From Lophium mytilinum (lineage: Eukaryota > Ascomycota > Dothideomycetes > Mytilinidiales > Mytilinidiaceae): 64,000 nucleotides of DNA. Of the stretch, positions 56,473-64,000 are shown piece by piece. The notes beneath the pieces were generated by a model. The model searched no databases, was not told the DNA's origin, and was given only the letters and a program-made list of their open reading frames with translations. The DNA is taken from the NCBI GenBank assembly GCA_010093605.1, contig MU004191.1, positions 1,543,832 to 1,607,831 of the forward strand. Reading direction: 5' to 3'. A program made the position numbers and the translations under genes. Numbering within the stretch: position 1 is the stretch's first letter; the number at the start of each line of letters is the position of its first letter.

Positions 56473-57442
56473 CTTCTCAAAGTTTAACAGGTACTAATAA
56501 AGAAAAATTGACCAGTAGGGATGAAATAGTAGATGGTTGATTTCGTGATCGACTTCAAGTTACTTTGCTCTCGCGATGGCAGGCAACGTCGAAGATGATA
56601 GTATATGACCGAGGGAGTAACGGAACAGCAGAGGCAGAGGATGAAGAGATAATACTTATACTATCAGCTGGCTTTCTTCGTCGTCACGATCGATGCAGCA
56701 TCTGGATAGGATTGGCCGTGTAGATGAAGGAAGGTTGTTGCCTTGCCGCAGCCGCGTCAGCGAGCTACCTGTCCACCTCGGACTCTCGTAAAGTGTTAAA
56801 GCCCGATGTAGAGCTACTCAACCACCGGCCGCAATATAAGCTCCGTTGCTCAGTCAAGCTTGAAACTCGAAGGGAATATGATTCCACACGATGTGATTAA
56901 ATGATACTATCCAATTGCACAGCTCAAGACTATGATGCCTCAGGCACCGATATAGAATTCCCAACATCCAGAGCATGTCTGGCGTGGAGGTGGGAAGACA
57001 TGCAGGGTATCCTACGCCACTCCGCGCGTACTTCGCTAAGGGCAGTGTCCAATTGCGATGCCTCTCTGTGAATGTGGTAGCACAACGCCAGCTGTTGACG
57101 GCATTGGATGACATTTGGAGACGTCGAGCTCACACTTCCGGTGACCTATCTACAAACCGGAATTACGAATGCCCCCTCGCACCTACTGTGTCTCTGGCAG
57201 CATCAAAGCTTGAGGCATTGAAAACGCTCAAGCCTTCTATTTGTTCCACACATTAGCATGTTGTGCGCCCCTATGGATTAGCCGCTTATCATGACTGCGT
57301 CATGGTGCTCTCGCATCGTCCTTGGCACGCCCTTGTGTCAACCTCGTAAACAGATAAATATATAGTAGTTGTTGCACACTTTCTTTGAACTCTCGTCTAA
57401 TGATATACTTCTTGATACACTCAAATATATAAATAAGCGCAA
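56473..57442. other. Divergent promoter region, about 1 kb
   Basis: Between the 851-residue protein gene and the GFA gene. Short frames on both strands lack motifs. Confidence 0.5.
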
Positions 57443-58115
57443 ATGTCATCCACATTAATCTCAAAGGAACTCTCCGGCGGTTGCCTGTGTGGTGCCGTTC
57501 GTTTCACCGTTACCTATTCGGAGGACACAAAGCGGCCAATAACAGGCGTAAGTGGGCAAAGAAACACGGTGAATGGTGACTGACAACCTCGCAGTGGACT
57601 TCATCCTGCCAGGTGACATAACTCATATCAGCAAAATAGCCAGGTGCTGAACGTTCTAGTGTACGATGTGTAGGAAGCAAACAGGCAGCTTGGTTCCACA
57701 GATCTGTGCCTTCTCTACAGCCAGCATCTCGCCGCCACTTAAGAACAGTCCGGCATACAAAACGTACAAGTCGTCGCCATCTGTAGACCGCGGCTTCTGC
57801 GGTACTTGTGGCAGTCCCATGACGTTCAATGACGAGAAAGAAGCCGAGTACACCGACATATTCGTGGGTGTCTTTGATGAGGATGTCCTCTTAGGGAAGC
57901 GGGACGAAGCCAATGCTTGGGAGGACGAGTATGGACGCCATGTTCCCCGAGTTGGAGGCTTCGGCAAGGAGCTGTGTGCAGCAAAGGAGCATCTGTTCTT
58001 GGAGAACTCGATTCCAGGGCTGACTGACGATTTGCCGGGCAAGAAGTGGCTGGCAAACAGGCCTGACGGGAACGCGTTTACCAGCAAATTGTCTGACTTT
58101 GCACGGCCTAGTTAG
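57443..58115 (+). CDS. GFA/CENP-V-family zinc protein
   Basis: Exons 57443-57547, 57595-57612 (18 nt) and 57660-58115 give 192 residues, all joins in phase 0. Zinc ligands are visible as GCLCGAV (CxC, residues about 14-16), a CQCTMCRKQTG block that spans the second junction (the CxxC-type motif), and GFCGTCGSPM (residues about 85-93). These are the three cysteine clusters of the glutathione-dependent formaldehyde-activating (GFA) fold, also seen in CENP-V. The family carries out S-hydroxymethylglutathione-related chemistry, but most fungal members are uncharacterised, so substrate is not assigned. The 18-nt exon carries one of the zinc cysteines, so annotation without it would break the site. 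Confidence 0.87.
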
Positions 58116-58782
58116 TGGAGAATGAATGTGTCTTGCTCGTCTATCGTAGAGCCACTGATGCGGTCGAGGCTGTCCATATATGCCCCCACCGATCTGCCTT
58201 GACACATGCCGGAGTAATGACTCGGATCGGATGAAGGGTGAAGACAGGTGCGTCCAAAAGCTAGCGGCTGGAGCGTTCCGAAGCTCCCACTAGAACCATG
58301 GGCGGCAGATGTCTGCTCCGTGCAAAAGGATGAATAGCGCCAAAGGAGGAAAAAAACAGCGCCCCTGGCCCGGCTTGGAGGTGTGGGCGGTCAGCGCGAA
58401 GAGGCTGTGGGGGATGCTGCAGATTGAATTCTGCGTGCTGTGTGTGGCTGGCAAGTGCAGGCAAGCTGCAAGAAAATTCGGTCTCGCACACCTTTTCCCC
58501 GCGTTGCCGCCGCACTGCTTTGATCGCCGGCAGGACCGTGGGCGTTTCCAAGCAAGCCGATCTCGCCGGTGCGACATCATCCACCTGCTCTCGAGCAATT
58601 TTTGTCGACAGTGACTCTTACCTCCCAAGCCCTTCAAAACCTCACCCTCCCCCACCCACACTCCCAACCTTCATCCATCTCGCCTCGACTACGCACCACT
58701 TGCGACCTGCCCATCTACTCTCCCCAACTACCCTCCACATCACATCGCTTGCAACTCTTCGCAAGCGCCTCAACAACAAAGG
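58116..58782. other. Intergenic and 5' leader of homocitrate synthase
   Basis: Pyrimidine-rich (CCTCCC, CACCC) from 58620 to the ATG. No gene. Confidence 0.5.
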
Positions 58783-60716
<1,934 letters not shown>

Positions 60717-61101
60717 GGACGATACCCGGGCCCATCATATTCCAGTGCGTATTTTGATTTTGTGCAAAATTCTTCCATTTCAAAGGTGTTATGTTTGGGG
60801 ATTTGGCTTGGTATTGCATATGCTCCGGGTTTCGGAAAAGTCCTTTAGCCTGATATCTCAGGCATAATCGAGGAAAACGGCTTCAGGCAGTTATCATTGT
60901 CGGAAAAAGGGGGGCGATTGCAGAGGTAAAACATAGCCATCAGCTAGGACACAACAAATATACACAAAAGTACAGTCCACCTAGACATGAAGCGTGGCGT
61001 GTTTCAGAACGCGTCTTATGCTACTCAAAGCCAGAAAGGAGCTAATTGAATCTCTGAAAACGCCACATGGAAGGAAAATTCACGTTTATACAACTTACTA
61101 C
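60717..61101. other. Intergenic between convergent genes
   Basis: 3' regions of homocitrate synthase and the hydrolase. No other gene is seen. Confidence 0.5.
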
Positions 61102-62115
61102 CTAATCATCCCGAAACATCTCCACCAACTCCGCCGCCGCTTCCGCATACATCGCGTCCTTCTTCCCATCCCGCCCCCTAAACGTCGGTTGCTTATCCCA
61201 CGCATGATCCACCCCCTCAATCATCCGCCCCTTAACCGTCTTCCCCAGCCCAACAAGCCTCCTCCGAAACGCCTCCCCTTCCGCATACAGCTGATCCCAC
61301 TCACACGTAAAAATCGCAATCCTCGCCGGCAACCCCTCCCGCAGCACCCCCTCCCCCGCCAGCCCGGGCGACACATACACGCCCGCCAAATCCACCCCCT
61401 CGCGCGGATACAGATACGCCTCATCGAACAACTTAAACAACCCATCCGGCGCACCCCTCCCCACCGGCTTCGTCGCCGACCTATTCGACGCGCGCCGCTG
61501 CTCGCGCGTCTGCGCATAGTTCGTCGGCGGGTAGAACGCGACGATCCCCGCCAGCGTCTTCGAGATTCTAGACGCGCTCTCCCCCCGCTTGCGGAGCTCG
61601 GCAGCGAGGCGCAGCGCGACGGTGAAAGCGAGGTTGCCGCCGGCGCTGGCGCCGCTGAGGACGATGCGGGCGGGGTCGAGGCCGTAGGCAGCGCCGTGGG
61701 CAAGCAGCCACAGGATGGCGTCGACGCCGTCTTCGACGGCGGCGGGGAAGGGGTGCTCCGGGGCGAGGCGGTAGGCGACGCCGATGAGGACGGCGGAGGC
61801 GGTGGTGGCGGCGGTGGCCCAGCGGGCGTCGTTGTTGGGGCTGCCGAGGGTGAAGCCGCCGCCGTGGAAGTTGAGGACGATGGGGAGGGGTCGGGCGGAG
61901 GGTTTGAGGGGGTGGAAGGAGGCAGGGCCGTAGAAGAGGAGGGGGATTTTGTGGGGGGTGGCGGAGATGGTGGAGGGGATGGAGAGGGTGTGTTTGGGGG
62001 TGGAGGCGGGGAATTGGCCGGCGGATGAGAGGCGGCGTTCGAGGAAGGAGAGGAGGGTGATGAGTTGGCGAAGGAGGAGGGCTTGGAGGCGTAGGAGGAG
62101 GCGGGATGAAGCCAT
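61102..62115 (-). CDS. HSL-type alpha/beta hydrolase (esterase/lipase family)
   Basis: A single exon of 337 residues from ATG 62113-62115. The frame is open a little upstream without an ATG. Oxyanion-hole motif HGGG is at residues 84-87 (FHGGGFTLG). The nucleophile Ser157 is in GASAGGNL, the likely acid Asp274 in EWDQL and the base His304 in VDHAWD. These mark the hormone-sensitive-lipase branch. A basic/hydrophobic N-terminal stretch (RLLLRLQALLLRQLI) may anchor it to membrane or be a mitochondrial signal. Substrate is unknown. The coding strand switches from C-rich (start) to G-rich (last 450 bases). It diverges from the IDI1 gene. Confidence 0.88.
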   Translation of the reverse strand: MASSRLLLRLQALLLRQLITLLSFLERRLSSAGQFPASTPKHTLSIPSTISATPHKIPLLFYGPASFHPLKPSARPLPIVLNFHGGGFTLGSPNNDARWATAATTASAVLIGVAYRLAPEHPFPAAVEDGVDAILWLLAHGAAYGLDPARIVLSGASAGGNLAFTVALRLAAELRKRGESASRISKTLAGIVAFYPPTNYAQTREQRRASNRSATKPVGRGAPDGLFKLFDEAYLYPREGVDLAGVYVSPGLAGEGVLREGLPARIAIFTCEWDQLYAEGEAFRRRLVGLGKTVKGRMIEGVDHAWDKQPTFRGRDGKKDAMYAEAAAELVEMFRDD

Positions 62116-63248
62116 GATTGCGGACTGATGATGGGAGGGCTGGGGAAAGAGGGGATTCTTGAGGTGCGGGAAGGAGATCTTATGGAGCAAGAGGAAGTAT
62201 CTCCCTTCTCTCTGGGATACGTATCAGCTCCTGTAGCTCGAGTTATATCTTGCTGTAGAATTACAAATGCGGAACTTTGAGCTTCCGATTCGATTGGAAT
62301 CCACCAACAGCATCCGTGATAAGGTCCCCTTTGAGCACTTTGCTCGGGCAAGATGCGGCGGACTAACCCCAGAAATTCTATACGAGGAGAGCGAGAGTCG
62401 AGAAAGGGAAACAGACTGAAATTATAAAGAAAGCCAGGCGGTAGTGTTTGTTATCGGAAGAAAAGGCAGGGGCCAAGAAGAGGAAAATGGCTGGAGGAGA
62501 AAAGCAGATCTAACAATATTTCAGAGAATTGTGTTCGCTCGGATGGCTCGGTTCCGGGTCACTATTATACAGATTGTCCAGAGCTGGCCCACATGGTACA
62601 CCTTCGGCGGGCGGCGGACGTCGTTGAACATAAGTGGCAGTCTATTCCATCCAACTCTGTTTGAGGTGGCGAAAGAGTTATCAGGTGTGTTATAGTTGTC
62701 GGTTCTGCTTCACAGTAGGGGCCCCAAGCGGTCCAGGTACTTTGGAATAACCCAGAACGGAAGTGTATGTAAGTACCGGAAGGATAGAATGAGAGCACAG
62801 ATGCGTAGACTGCCACTTCTGCTCAGCAGACCCCTGGGCGGGGTGATATCGAAGCTACCTTTGTATATTAGTGACTGGGTGACAAGCCAATATCTGAATG
62901 AGCCTAGAACACAAGAGCTCTGAAACGGTCATAGCGCCGTTCGCGGGGCAGAGTATTGTCCTTCGCCACTGTCTCTGCAACAACAAAAGGCTAGAAGATA
63001 GAAGAAATCTGACAAGACCGTGTAAATACCATCCTACCCCAATTTCTCAAGGACTTCTATTGTCTCGAAGGCCTGCGGACGTTTCACTCCCCCGTAACAC
63101 GGACCTTCGACATCGGCCGCCTCGCCCATTCACAGCCATCGCGTTTCACCGCCTTGGTCCTGCAGGGGAGTCCGACGGACATTTAATTCCTACCCAAACC
63201 TACAACACCTCGCTCGCCAAACACTCAAATCCTCGAGCTACCGCAATC
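62116..63248. promoter_or_regulatory. Divergent promoter region of the hydrolase and IDI1
   Basis: About 1.1 kb with no motif-bearing frame. It must carry both promoters; no particular site is identified. Confidence 0.4.
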
Positions 63249-63955
<707 letters not shown>

Positions 63956-64000
63956 AGTAGGTGTTTCAGGACCAGCTCGTACGGACAAGGCTGACCAGGA

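Noticed and set aside
62116-62190. 25-codon extension of the hydrolase
   Set aside because: Starts with TTG; no ATG before 62115.

Overview
The window reads as nuclear DNA of a filamentous ascomycete (Pezizomycotina). Most genes carry short introns (about 47-216 nt, GTRNGT donors, CTAAC/CTGAC-type branch points, YAG acceptors), and the families present (HET, DUF3176-like, DUF7053-like, fungal Munc13-like, cNMP/F-box/LRR, fungal GFA) are typical of that group. A class-level guess of Dothideomycetes is only an impression. There are two assembly gaps (329-383 and 30989-31013). I see no prokaryotic operons, tRNA or rRNA genes, or CRISPR. Exon joins were worked out by hand from splice signals and frame continuity.

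Layout. 1-8 kb: a truncated gene; a PA-like/TM/RING-H2 membrane ubiquitin ligase candidate whose 3' end is tandemly duplicated; divergent from it the SAGA subunit ADA3/NGG1; then the protein-histidine methyltransferase HPM1. 8-20 kb: a coiled-coil membrane protein, a long non-coding stretch, a small bHLH factor, a 1368-residue Munc13-like C2 protein, and a 2OG-Fe(II) oxygenase sharing a 200-bp promoter with FRG1. 22-33 kb: a type II membrane glycosyltransferase, a convergent protein combining two cyclic-nucleotide domains with F-box and LRRs, 3.5 kb without genes (with RIP-like repeats and a gap), and a glycine-rich protein.

33-38.6 kb is the accessory-looking part: a small DUF7053-like gene, a wrecked HET-domain gene, a wrecked DUF3176-like membrane gene and an intact orphan RING gene. 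40-53 kb returns to conserved genes: a SET/MYND-type methyltransferase, an RCK2/Srk1-type kinase, a weakly supported minus-strand gene, an OSH6/7-type lipid transfer protein, nicotinamidase, a small cysteine-rich secreted protein and mitochondrial threonyl-tRNA synthetase. 53.5-64 kb: a 222-bp Tc1/mariner-type MITE, an 851-residue protein with a PPxY motif and 11-residue amphipathic repeats, a GFA-family zinc protein, homocitrate synthase (lysine pathway), an HSL-type hydrolase and the 5' part of isopentenyl-diphosphate isomerase (sterol/isoprenoid pathway).

The genes are mostly independent housekeeping functions, not a pathway cluster. The most unusual items are the 11-mer-repeat protein, the cNMP/F-box/LRR protein, the small secreted cysteine-rich protein, the decayed HET/DUF3176 pair, the MITE, the exact 169-bp duplication, and a strand-composition switch (C-rich to G-rich) inside many coding regions.
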